From Lentisalinibacter sp035655155 (GTDB taxonomy: Bacteria > Pseudomonadota > Gammaproteobacteria > Steroidobacterales > Woeseiaceae), in assembly GCA_035655155.1 (NCBI GenBank), contig DASRVH010000141.1, positions 1 through 9,773 of the forward strand: a stretch of DNA of 9,773 bases, in the 5' to 3' direction. Below, piece after piece: positions 1 through 6,548 of this stretch. Position 1 is the stretch's first letter. Every line of letters starts with the position of its first letter. The notes under the pieces are model-generated. The model worked only from the letters and a program-made list of their open reading frames with translations. It did not search any database and had not been told where the DNA came from. The position numbers and the translations under genes were made by a program.

Positions 1-1036
1 TGATCTCCTCGGCCCGTCGCACCCGGTAGGCCGTCTCCGCCGCCTGCAGCTTCTCGGTGGCGAGCGCGAACACGGCCGCATCGCGGCGGCGGTCCATGTC
101 GTCCCGGCCCCGGCTGAGCTGCTCGTTCAGCGCCAGCACCAGTTCCGCGATATCGGGTTCCCGGGGCCGGCGACGCTCGACCAGCTCTCCGTCCGGAGCC
201 TCCTCCATGACCGCCTCGTCCTCGCGGGCGCTGACCCGCACCGCAACGGCGGGCGCCTCCGGCCGCAGATCCTGCAGGCGGGCCTGCAGCCGTTCCATCA
301 CCTGGTAGAGATCCTCCTCCGTGTACTGGTCGGTCTTGTTCAGCACCAGGATGGTGGGTTTGCCCACGTCGACCAGCTGCCCGAGGGCCTCGGCCTCCTG
401 GCGGCTCAGATCCCCGTCGCAGAGATAGAGCACGACGTGGGCGCGCAGCACCTCCTCCCGGGCGAGCGCATCGAACTCGCCGCCGACGGCGCCGGTGCCC
501 GGCACGTCGGTCAGCACCACCTCCTCGCCGTTCGGGCTGTGCCACTGATAGCGGGCGATCTCCCGGGTGGAGCCGCCCACCGGGCTCGTCTCGACTTCCG
601 CGCCCGGCACCAGTGCGCGGATCAGCGAACTCTTGCCCGTGCTGATCTCGCCGAACAGGGCGAGATGGATGCGCCCGCTGATCCGTCGCTCGTCCAGGGC
701 CGCAAGTTCGCTGCGGGCGGCGGCCACGTCGACACCGACCGCCTCCGCCGCCGTCAGCCGGTCCTTCAGCGCCTCCTCCGAGAACACCGGCCCGGCTTCG
801 GCGCGCTCGCGCGATCGCCGCGGCAGCAGGAAACGCCAGACGATCCAGACGGCCGCGAGGGCGATCGCGATCAGCACACCCGCGTAGGTGACGACCAGCC
901 ACGCCGGCGCCTCGCGCAGGCGGTCCCAGACGTTGAGCGCGGACTCGGTGATGAACAGCATGCCCGCGATCACCGCCACGAACAGCAGGATCACCGCCAG
1001 TATCAACACCGTGCGCAGGATGCGATCGACCTTCAT
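1..1036 (-). CDS. Membrane-anchored Era-like GTPase, N-terminal part (runs off left edge)
   Basis: The reading frame opens at the ATG complementary to 1034-1036 and stays open for 345 codons to the window edge, so the C-terminus is missing. Seen: two hydrophobic segments at about residues 8-30 and 45-67 form an N-terminal membrane hairpin. A charged linker of about 50 residues follows, then a TRAFAC-class G domain: G1/P-loop GEISTGKSS (129-137), a threonine suitable for G2 (T157), G3 DVPG (177-180), G4 NKTD (233-236) and G5 SAR (269-271). Family knowledge: this arrangement is typical of the YcjF/YcjX-neighbourhood and DUF697-type GTPases, which usually carry a further hydrophobic C-terminal domain; that part is outside the window. 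It probably acts at the cytoplasmic face of the inner membrane. Role unknown; I give no symbol. It lies 47 bp downstream of the symporter on the same strand, so co-transcription is possible, but an own promoter is also plausible. No Shine-Dalgarno sequence is visible before the ATG. Confidence 0.85.
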   Translation of the reverse strand, partial: MKVDRILRTVLILAVILLFVAVIAGMLFITESALNVWDRLREAPAWLVVTYAGVLIAIALAAVWIVWRFLLPRRSRERAEAGPVFSEEALKDRLTAAEAVGVDVAAARSELAALDERRISGRIHLALFGEISTGKSSLIRALVPGAEVETSPVGGSTREIARYQWHSPNGEEVVLTDVPGTGAVGGEFDALAREEVLRAHVVLYLCDGDLSRQEAEALGQLVDVGKPTILVLNKTDQYTEEDLYQVMERLQARLQDLRPEAPAVAVRVSAREDEAVMEEAPDGELVERRRPREPDIAELVLALNEQLSRGRDDMDRRRDAAVFALATEKLQAAETAYRVRRAEEI

Positions 1037-1045
1037 AGGCAGAAC

Positions 1046-1051
1046 AGTCTA
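1046..1051 (-). promoter_or_regulatory. Possible -10 hexamer for the GTPase gene
   Basis: On the minus strand the hexamer TAGACT ends 9 nt before the GTPase ATG. It matches TATAAT at 4 of 6 positions. No good -35 hexamer is found 16-18 bp upstream, and there is no Shine-Dalgarno sequence between it and the ATG. If real, transcription would start at or just before the start codon. Weak on its own, but two other genes in this window show the same arrangement. Confidence 0.25.
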
Positions 1052-1083
1052 ATTGCGGCCACGATCAACGCACACTCATCGGG

Positions 1084-2493
1084 TCAGTCGTTTCCCGAAT
1101 TGCGACAGACCCAGGCGATCGTGAGTGCGACGGCCAGCGGGATCAGCCGCTCGGCGGCGTCGCCCGGCGTTTGCGGCAGCCAGTGCAGGAGGACGGTCAG
1201 CCCGAAGCCCGCGAGCAGGGTGGCGAGCGTGCCTCGCGCGCCGACGCGATAGCCGAGCACCCGCATCAGCAGCAGCGGGCCGAAGGCCGAGCCCACGGCG
1301 TGCCAGGCGAACAGCACGCGGGTGAAGATGTCCTCCGCAACGAAGATCGCCAGCAGGGCCGCCGCAATGCAGAGCAGGACCACGGTGAGCCGGGACGCCG
1401 ACAGGCCCGAGGTGTGCCCCGGCGAGCCCGCGTTCCAGTCATGAGCCGCGGAAGAGGCCGCCACCAGCAGCTGGCTGTCCGCCGTGGACATGATCGCCGA
1501 CAGCACTGCCGCCAGGACGATGCCGGCGACGAAGGGCGGCAGTACCCGCGCCGAGACCTCGAACAGCACCTGCTCGCCATCGGCGATGTCGTAGAGCACC
1601 CGCGCACAGAGACCGAGCAAGAGCATGCCGGCGTAGACCAGCACCGCCCAGGAGATCGCGATGACCCGTGCCCGCCGGAGCGACGGTCCGTCCCGCAGTG
1701 CCATGAAGCGGTTCACCACGTGGGGCTGGCCGGGATAGCCGAGACCGATGCCCAGCGTGCCGAGGACGAACGCCACGCCCATGGCGCCGGTGAACGGACC
1801 CGTCAGCGACAGCTCGACCGGCGAGGCGGTGGCAGCCAGCCGGGGCGCCAGTTCGCCGACGCCGCCGAGCGCCACGAGTGCCGCCGCCGGCACCAGCACG
1901 GCGGCGGCCACCATCATCAGCCCCTGCACCATGTCCGAGACCGAGACGGCCCAGAACCCGCCGAGGAAGGTGTAGGCCAGGACGATCGCCACGCCCGTCA
2001 GGATGGCCGCCTCCCGGGGCCAGCCGAAATGCGCCTGGAACGCCTTGCCCGCGCCCTCGAACTGGGAGGCGATGTAGAAGATGAAGCAGAACAGCACGAT
2101 CACGGCCGCCACCCGCAGCACCGTCCTGCGCGCCGCGCCGAACTCGGCCGGCGCGATGATCTCCGCCAGCGTGATGGCCCCGGTCTCCCGGGACAGCACC
2201 CGCAGGCGCGGCGCGATCAGGAACCAGTTGATCAGAAACCCGCTCAGCGTGGCCGGGAACAGCCACAGCGCCGACAGCCCCCAGGAATACGCCGCGCCGC
2301 TGACGGCCAGCAGCGTCCAGGCCGATGACGAACTGGCCGAGCCGCTCAGCGCCGCGAGCCAGGGCCCGAGCCGCCGGCCGCCCAGGAAGTAGTCGGTGTT
2401 GTCCCGGTTGCGGCTCCGCGCCCACACGCCGATGCCGACGAGCCCGATGCCGTAGGCGATCAGGGTGTAGAGGATGACGTCGTTCTGCTCCAT
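1084..2493 (-). CDS. Sodium:solute symporter, PutP-like (SSS family)
   Basis: A 469-residue inner-membrane protein, hydrophobic throughout, aligning with the E. coli Na+/proline symporter PutP, as I recall that sequence, with no gaps over at least the first 60 residues. Seen: the LGGRRLGP motif with R40, Y140, D187 in SVSDMVQ, the GLGYPGQPH motif with Y253 (PutP Y248), and IMSTADSQLLV with S336/T337, equivalent to the second-sodium-site Ser/Thr of PutP. Differences: PutP Asp55, needed for Na+ coupling in E. coli, is Ser55 within SASSSSAW, and PutP Trp244, at the proline site, is Ile249. PutP is about 500 residues; this protein ends soon after the last membrane segment, without the usual hydrophilic tail. 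It is divergent from the 5-oxoprolinase gene, so pyroglutamate or a related amino acid is a reasonable substrate guess. Family assignment is firm; proline as substrate is not. The ATG start preserves the normal N-terminus, though no Shine-Dalgarno sequence precedes it. Confidence 0.9.
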   Translation of the reverse strand: MEQNDVILYTLIAYGIGLVGIGVWARSRNRDNTDYFLGGRRLGPWLAALSGSASSSSAWTLLAVSGAAYSWGLSALWLFPATLSGFLINWFLIAPRLRVLSRETGAITLAEIIAPAEFGAARRTVLRVAAVIVLFCFIFYIASQFEGAGKAFQAHFGWPREAAILTGVAIVLAYTFLGGFWAVSVSDMVQGLMMVAAAVLVPAAALVALGGVGELAPRLAATASPVELSLTGPFTGAMGVAFVLGTLGIGLGYPGQPHVVNRFMALRDGPSLRRARVIAISWAVLVYAGMLLLGLCARVLYDIADGEQVLFEVSARVLPPFVAGIVLAAVLSAIMSTADSQLLVAASSAAHDWNAGSPGHTSGLSASRLTVVLLCIAAALLAIFVAEDIFTRVLFAWHAVGSAFGPLLLMRVLGYRVGARGTLATLLAGFGLTVLLHWLPQTPGDAAERLIPLAVALTIAWVCRNSGND

Positions 2494-2502
2494 GCGCCGG
2501 CC

Positions 2503-2508
2503 ATCTTA
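2503..2508 (-). promoter_or_regulatory. Possible -10 hexamer for the symporter gene
   Basis: Minus-strand TAAGAT ends 9 nt before the symporter ATG (4 of 6 matches to TATAAT). The position of a -35 element would fall inside the REP palindrome and shows no match. No Shine-Dalgarno sequence lies between it and the ATG. Low confidence alone; an upstream promoter with a long leader is the alternative. Confidence 0.22.
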
Positions 2509-2518
2509 CTGCACCCAC

Positions 2519-2542
2519 CGTAGGAGGGCCTTCAGGCCCGAT
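2519..2542 (+). repeat. REP palindrome, GTAG-headed, left copy
   Basis: A 24-bp unit with a GTAG head (2520-2523), then GA, then the imperfect palindrome GGGCCT-TC-AGGCCC, then GAT. It is repeated exactly in inverted orientation at 2862-2885. A GTAG tetranucleotide next to a short GC-rich palindrome is the known signature of REP elements mobilised by REP-associated tyrosine transposases (RAYTs). No RAYT gene is in the window. The unit starts about 26 bp upstream of the symporter start codon. Confidence 0.75.
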
Positions 2543-2555
2543 TCCCTTCTTTCCT

Positions 2556-2627
2556 GGCCGTCATGCAGGGGTATCCATCTTGCTCCCGACAAAAGGTCGC
2601 GGCGATGGATACCCCCGCATGACGGCC
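2556..2627. repeat. Long inverted repeat A (24-bp arms)
   Basis: Arms 2556-2579 and 2604-2627 are reverse complements over 24 bp with one mismatch (A2567 against C2616), enclosing a 24-bp loop. The arms begin GGCCGTCATGC and continue into GGTATCCATC. The shape, GTCAT followed by a G run and ATCCA, resembles a common class of proteobacterial intergenic hairpins; this is from memory and not checked. As RNA it would fold into a very stable stem. There is no T run on either side, so it is not a terminator by itself. Confidence 0.85.
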
Positions 2628-2644
2628 GTGCTCGTGGTGGCGTG

Positions 2645-2679
2645 AAAAAAGCGCCAGTCAGCAGCGCCGGCTGATTGGC
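2645..2679 (-). terminator. Rho-independent terminator, minus strand, with no gene ending at it
   Basis: Read on the minus strand, arms 2679-2670 and 2662-2653 pair at 9 of 10 positions (one A-C mismatch) around a 7-nt loop. GC and then six T residues (complement of 2645-2650) follow. The stem can extend by about three more pairs, two of them wobbles. On the plus strand no T run follows the hairpin, so it is directional. No minus-strand gene ends here: the next minus-strand gene upstream starts at 8589. It therefore terminates either a leader transcript of the symporter (attenuation), a small RNA from the repeat region, or stray antisense transcription. Confidence 0.6.
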
Positions 2680-2698
2680 ACCAACGCTCTCGGCTGCG

Positions 2699-2842
2699 GG
2701 CCCGTCATCGGGTGGATAAGGGTCGCGGGGTCGTCCGGACCGACTGAAGCCATGACGGCGGGAAGGAGGTCTGGCCGAAGCGAGCGAGGACAGGACGTCC
2801 GAGTGAGCGTCCCCGCGACCCTTATCCACCCGATGACGGGCC
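2699..2842. repeat. Long perfect inverted repeat B (32-bp arms)
   Basis: Arms 2699-2730 and 2811-2842 are exact reverse complements over 32 bp, separated by 80 bp (2731-2810). The left arm begins GGCCCGTCATCGGGTGG and ends GGGTCGCGGGG. The 80-bp centre holds small palindromes (GTCCGGAC at 2733-2740, GGACGTCC at 2793-2800) and a stray CATGACGGC at 2751-2759 that echoes the arm ends. No open frame here looks coding. Arms this long without any divergence suggest a recent insertion or selection for the structure. Confidence 0.9.
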
Positions 2843-2861
2843 AACGACAAGAGAAAGCCGG

Positions 2862-2885
2862 ATCGGGCCTGAAGGCCCTCCTACG
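2862..2885 (-). repeat. REP palindrome, GTAG-headed, right copy
   Basis: Exact reverse complement of the unit at 2519-2542 over all 24 bp. Its GTAG head, on the minus strand (complement of 2881-2884), points toward the oxoprolinase gene, so the two REP copies lie tail-to-tail with heads outward, as in paired REP/BIME or REPIN arrangements. The spacing between them is much larger than in a usual REPIN. Confidence 0.75.
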
Positions 2886-2902
2886 CGGGGCGAGGAGGAC
2901 GG

Positions 2903-2908
2903 TACACT
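2903..2908 (+). promoter_or_regulatory. Possible -10 hexamer for the 5-oxoprolinase gene
   Basis: TACACT (4 of 6 matches to TATAAT) ends 7 nt before the ATG at 2916. A typical start point 6-7 nt downstream would fall at or next to the A of the ATG, giving a leaderless or near-leaderless message. The purine stretch GAGGAGG at 2892-2898 looks like a Shine-Dalgarno sequence but is about 17 nt from the ATG, too far to be ideal, and no in-frame start lies closer to it. The -35 region would fall at the edge of the REP and shows no match. Confidence 0.3.
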
Positions 2909-2915
2909 CTGCCGG

Positions 2916-5900
2916 ATGCATGACGCCGGCTGGCAATTCTGGATCGATCGGGGCGGCACGTTCACGGACGTGATCGGCCGCTCGCCCGCCGGCGACCTGG
3001 TCACGGCCAAACTGCTGTCCGAATCGCCTGGGCACTACGACGACGCGGCCGTCGAGGGCATCCGCCGCCTGCTCGCCGGCGCCGGCGATATCGGCGGCCG
3101 TGTCGATGCCGTGAAAATGGGTACCACCGTCGCCACGAACGCCCTGCTCGAGCGGCGGGGCGAGCCCGTCGTCCTGGTGGTGACGAGAGGCTTCCGGGAC
3201 GCGCTCGCCATCGCCTATCAGAGCCGTCCGGATATCTTCGCGCTGCACATTCGCAAACCCGCCCCGCTGGAGACGGAGATCATCGAGACCGATGAGCGCA
3301 TCGCCGCGGACGGGACGGTGCTCCGGGAGCTGGACGAGACCGCGCTGCGCCGCGACCTCGCGGCGGCCCGCGAGCGCGGCATCGCCGCCGTCGCCGTGTG
3401 CCTGGTGCACGGCTATCGCTGGACGGCGCACGAGCAGCGCGTCGCGGGCATCGCCGCGGAACTCGGCTACACGCAGATCTCCGTGTCCCACGAGACGGCC
3501 CCGGTCATCAAGTTCGTGAGCCGCGCCCAGACCACGCTGGTGGACGCCTACCTGTCCCCGGTGCTGTACCGCTACGTCGAGCGCCTCGGCCGGGCGCTGG
3601 CGCCGGTGGCGGCACCGGAACGACTGCAGATGATGCAGTCGAACGGCGGGCTCATCGACGCGGCACGACTGCGCGGCAAGGACGCCGTGCTGTCCGGCCC
3701 GGCCGGCGGCGTCGTTGGCATGGTACAGACGGCGAGCGCGATCGGCCTGGAGCGGCTGATCGGCTTCGACATGGGCGGCACCTCAACCGACGTCTCGGCC
3801 TGGGCGGGCGAGTATGTGCGCACCCTGGACTCGGAGGTGGCCGGGGTACGCCTGCGTGCGCCGATGATGGAAATACACACGATAGCGGCAGGCGGCGGCT
3901 CGGTGCTGGCCTACCGGGACGGCCGCTTCCAGGCCGGCCCCGAATCCGCCGGCGCCGATCCCGGACCGGCCTGCTACCGCCGCGGCGGACCCGCCACGGT
4001 CACCGACGCCAACGTGGCGCTCGGTCGCATCCCCGTGGCCCATTTCCCCGCCGTGTTCGGGCCCGGCGGCGACGAGCGTCTCGACCGGAACGCCAGCCTG
4101 GCCGCCCTCGAGGCGCTGGCGGAGGACGCCGCCGCCGACACCGGCCGGGCCCCGACCACCCAGGAAGTGGCCGAGAAAGTTGCCGAGGGCTATCTCCGGA
4201 TCGCCGTCGAGAACATGGCGAACGCGATCCGCCGTATCACCGTGGAGCGCGGCGAGGACGTGCGGGACTTCACGCTGTGCTGTTTCGGCGGCGCCGGCGG
4301 CCAGCACGCCTGCCGGGTGGCCGACGTCCTCGGCGTGCGCTCGATCTGGCTGCATCCGCTGGCAGGCCTGCTCTCGGCCTATGGCATGGGGCTGGCCGAC
4401 CTGATCGCCTCGCGCACCGAGAGCATCGAGATGCCGCTCGAAGACGCGACTGACACGGCCGAGCCGGTCCGGGCCAGGCTGATGGCGGGGTGTCGGGACG
4501 AACTCGCCGCCCAGGGCCTGGCCGGCGACGCGCTGGAGGTCGCGGTGCGCTACGGCGTGCGGGTGGCCGGCAGCGACACGATACTCACCGTCCCCGGCGG
4601 CAGCCCGCAGGACGTGGCCGCGGCCTTCGGGGAGGCCCACCGCACCCGTTTCGGCGTGGCGCCCGGCGACGAACCCCTGGTGCTCGCCTCCATCACGGTG
4701 GAGGCCCGGGGCCGCGACGAACTTCCGCGGGGATTCAGCGGGCCGGGAGCGACGGACGCGCCGCCCGAGCCTCTCGAACACACCGAGGTCTGGCTGCCGG
4801 GCGGGTACCGGCGCGTGCCCGTCTACGACCGCGCCGAACTGGGCGCGGGCCAGCGCGTCCCGTCGCCGGCCATCGTCATCGAGGACAACGCGACCACGGT
4901 GATCGAGCCGGGCTGGGAGGGCGAGCTCAACGAGCACGGCCATCTGCTGCTCACCCGCCGCGAGGCGCCGGCCGCCGAGCGGGTCTCCCGTGAGGCGGAC
5001 CCGGTGATGCTGGAGGTTTTCAACAACCTCTACATGCACATCGCCGAGCAGATGGGCGCCGTGCTGCGCCACACCGCCCATTCGGTGAACATCAAGGAGC
5101 GGCTGGACTACTCCTGCGCCGTGTTCGACCGGGCCGGACGGCTCATCGCCAACGCGCCCCACATGCCGGTGCACCTGGGCTCGATGGGCGACAGCGTCGC
5201 CGCCGTCATCGATGCCAACGCGGGCGACGTGCGCCGCGGCGACGCCTGGATGCTGAACGCCCCCTACAACGGCGGCACCCATCTGCCGGACATCACGGTG
5301 GTCACGCCCTATTTTCCCGGCGCTGACGCGACGGCGCCGGCGTTCTGGCTCGCCTCGCGCGCCCATCACGCCGACGTGGGCGGACTCACGCCCGGCTCCA
5401 TGCCGCCGGCGAGCCACCGCATCGAAGAGGAAGGCGTGCTGCTGGACAACGTGCGCCTCGCGCGGGGCGGCGAGCTGCAGACCGAGGCGGTACTCGAGAT
5501 CTTCCGCGGCGGCGACTGGCCCGCCCGCAACCCGCGGCGCAATCTGATCGACCTCAAGGCCCAGCTCGCGGCCAACGAGGAAGGCATACGCCAGCTCGAC
5601 CGTGCCATCGAGCGCTACGGCGCCGGGACCGTGCACGCCTACATGGATCACGTGCGCGAGAACGCGGCCGCCAGCGTGCGCCGTCTGCTGGCCCGCCTGC
5701 ACGACGGTGAGTTCGTCTACGAGATGGACAGCGGCGAGATCATCCGGGTGAACGTCCGCCTCGTGGACGGCCGCGCGCGGGTGGACTTCACCGGCACCAG
5801 CCCGCAGTCACCGAGCAACTTCAACGCGCCGGAGTCGGTGACCCGCGCGGCGGTGCTGTACGTGTTCCGCACACTGGTGGCAGAGCCCATACCCCTGAAC

Positions 5901-6548
5901 GCCGGCTGTCTCGAACCGCTGGACATCCGCGTGCCGCCGGGCACGCTGCTGAGCCCCCGCTATCCGGCGGCCGTCGTCGCCGGCAACGTGGAGACCTCCC
6001 AGTGCGTCACCGACGCGCTCTATGGCGCCCTGGGCGCGCTGGCCGCCTCCCAAGGCACCATGAACAACCTCACCTTCGGCGACGACGAGCACCAGTACTA
6101 CGAGACCATCGCCGGCGGCGCCGGCGCCGGGCCGGACTTCGACGGCGCCAACGCCGTGCAGACCCACATGACCAACTCCCGCCTCACGGACCCGGAGGTG
6201 CTGGAAGGCCGCTTCCCGGTGCTGGTGGAGGAGTTCTCCGTCCGCACGGGCTCGGGCGGCCGCGGCCGGCAGCGGGGCGGCGACGGCTGCAGGCGCGTCA
6301 TCCGCTTCCTGCAGCCCATGGGCGTCTCCATACTGTCCGGTCATCGGCGCGTGCCGCCGTTCGGCCTGGCCGGCGGCGGCAACGGCGCCGTGGGCTGCAA
6401 CCGCCTGCGCCGGGCCGACGGCCGCGTCGAGGAACTGGCGGCGGTGGACACCCGCGAGGTCGCCGTCGGCGACGCCGTGATCATCGAGACGCCCGGCGGC
6501 GGCGGTTACGGCGCGCCGGCACACGAGGAACCGGATCATGACGACTGA
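2916..6548 (+). CDS. 5-oxoprolinase (ATP-hydrolysing), fused HyuA/HyuB type
   Basis: A 1210-residue cytoplasmic enzyme expected to convert 5-oxo-L-proline plus ATP and water to L-glutamate, ADP and phosphate (EC 3.5.2.9). Domains in order: Hydant_A_N from residue 5 (IDRGGTFTDV, then MGTTVATNALLERRGE); the Hydantoinase_A/oxoprolinase core with SGPAGGVVG (260-268), the nucleotide-binding GFDMGGTSTDVS (283-294) and GPESAGADPGPACY; a linker; and Hydantoinase_B from about residue 696 (VMLEVFNNLYMHIAEQMG, NAPYNGGTHLPDI, SRAHHADVGG) to the terminal GGGGYGAP (1194-1201). The length and the early KLLSESP...EGIRRLL region match the fused eukaryotic OPLAH-type enzyme rather than split hydantoinase or acetone carboxylase subunits. 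The only in-frame start near the conserved N-terminus is the ATG at 2916. It is divergent from a PutP-like symporter and overlaps the downstream DUF4442 gene by 11 bp. The 5-oxoprolinase call is strong; a hydantoin substrate is the less likely alternative. Confidence 0.92.
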   Translation: MHDAGWQFWIDRGGTFTDVIGRSPAGDLVTAKLLSESPGHYDDAAVEGIRRLLAGAGDIGGRVDAVKMGTTVATNALLERRGEPVVLVVTRGFRDALAIAYQSRPDIFALHIRKPAPLETEIIETDERIAADGTVLRELDETALRRDLAAARERGIAAVAVCLVHGYRWTAHEQRVAGIAAELGYTQISVSHETAPVIKFVSRAQTTLVDAYLSPVLYRYVERLGRALAPVAAPERLQMMQSNGGLIDAARLRGKDAVLSGPAGGVVGMVQTASAIGLERLIGFDMGGTSTDVSAWAGEYVRTLDSEVAGVRLRAPMMEIHTIAAGGGSVLAYRDGRFQAGPESAGADPGPACYRRGGPATVTDANVALGRIPVAHFPAVFGPGGDERLDRNASLAALEALAEDAAADTGRAPTTQEVAEKVAEGYLRIAVENMANAIRRITVERGEDVRDFTLCCFGGAGGQHACRVADVLGVRSIWLHPLAGLLSAYGMGLADLIASRTESIEMPLEDATDTAEPVRARLMAGCRDELAAQGLAGDALEVAVRYGVRVAGSDTILTVPGGSPQDVAAAFGEAHRTRFGVAPGDEPLVLASITVEARGRDELPRGFSGPGATDAPPEPLEHTEVWLPGGYRRVPVYDRAELGAGQRVPSPAIVIEDNATTVIEPGWEGELNEHGHLLLTRREAPAAERVSREADPVMLEVFNNLYMHIAEQMGAVLRHTAHSVNIKERLDYSCAVFDRAGRLIANAPHMPVHLGSMGDSVAAVIDANAGDVRRGDAWMLNAPYNGGTHLPDITVVTPYFPGADATAPAFWLASRAHHADVGGLTPGSMPPASHRIEEEGVLLDNVRLARGGELQTEAVLEIFRGGDWPARNPRRNLIDLKAQLAANEEGIRQLDRAIERYGAGTVHAYMDHVRENAAASVRRLLARLHDGEFVYEMDSGEIIRVNVRLVDGRARVDFTGTSPQSPSNFNAPESVTRAAVLYVFRTLVAEPIPLNAGCLEPLDIRVPPGTLLSPRYPAAVVAGNVETSQCVTDALYGALGALAASQGTMNNLTFGDDEHQYYETIAGGAGAGPDFDGANAVQTHMTNSRLTDPEVLEGRFPVLVEEFSVRTGSGGRGRQRGGDGCRRVIRFLQPMGVSILSGHRRVPPFGLAGGGNGAVGCNRLRRADGRVEELAAVDTREVAVGDAVIIETPGGGGYGAPAHEEPDHDD
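6525..6530 (+). promoter_or_regulatory. Ribosome binding site of the DUF4442 gene, inside the oxoprolinase gene
   Basis: GAGGAA at 6525-6530 lies 7 nt before the ATG at 6538, inside the last codons of the oxoprolinase gene. It is the clearest Shine-Dalgarno sequence in the window and fixes the overlapping start, supporting translational coupling of the two genes. Confidence 0.6.

Larger units (their letters stand above)
2519..2885. other. Composite nested palindromic element filling the divergent intergenic region
   Basis: The two inverted REP copies bracket 319 bp that contain inverted repeat A, the minus-strand terminator and inverted repeat B in sequence. Both outer flanks have the same order from the outside in: REP, a spacer that is pyrimidine-rich when read inward (2543-2555 on the left, complement of 2843-2861 on the right), then an arm beginning GGCC(C)GTCAT. 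This suggests a single composite or repeatedly targeted element rather than independent repeats. It leaves only 25 bp before the symporter start and 30 bp before the oxoprolinase start, so it must contain or abut the control sites of both genes. Confidence 0.55.

Noticed and set aside
437..1252. A 271-codon plus-strand open frame over the GTPase
   Set aside because: It overlaps the G motifs encoded on the minus strand and runs into the symporter gene; no coherent protein features.
1171..2328. A 385-codon plus-strand open frame opposite the symporter
   Set aside because: It is the hydrophilic complement of membrane-segment codons; no domain, and the symporter frame is clearly coding.
2519..2885. 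A CRISPR array or a miniature transposable element with a transposase
   Set aside because: The repeats are inverted rather than regularly spaced direct repeats, and no transposase or cas gene is present. I did not verify target-site duplications, so a named MITE family cannot be claimed.
2658..3491. A 277-codon minus-strand open frame crossing from the oxoprolinase gene into the repeat region
   Set aside because: Most of it is antisense to the conserved Hydant_A_N domain and the rest reads through inverted repeats and the terminator hairpin; no family resemblance.
3783..5702. A 639-codon open frame on the minus strand opposite the oxoprolinase gene
   Set aside because: The plus-strand frame encodes a complete, strongly conserved enzyme; the antisense frame has low-complexity His/Arg/Gly/Ala-rich content and no recognisable domain. 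Long antisense frames are expected in GC-rich genes.
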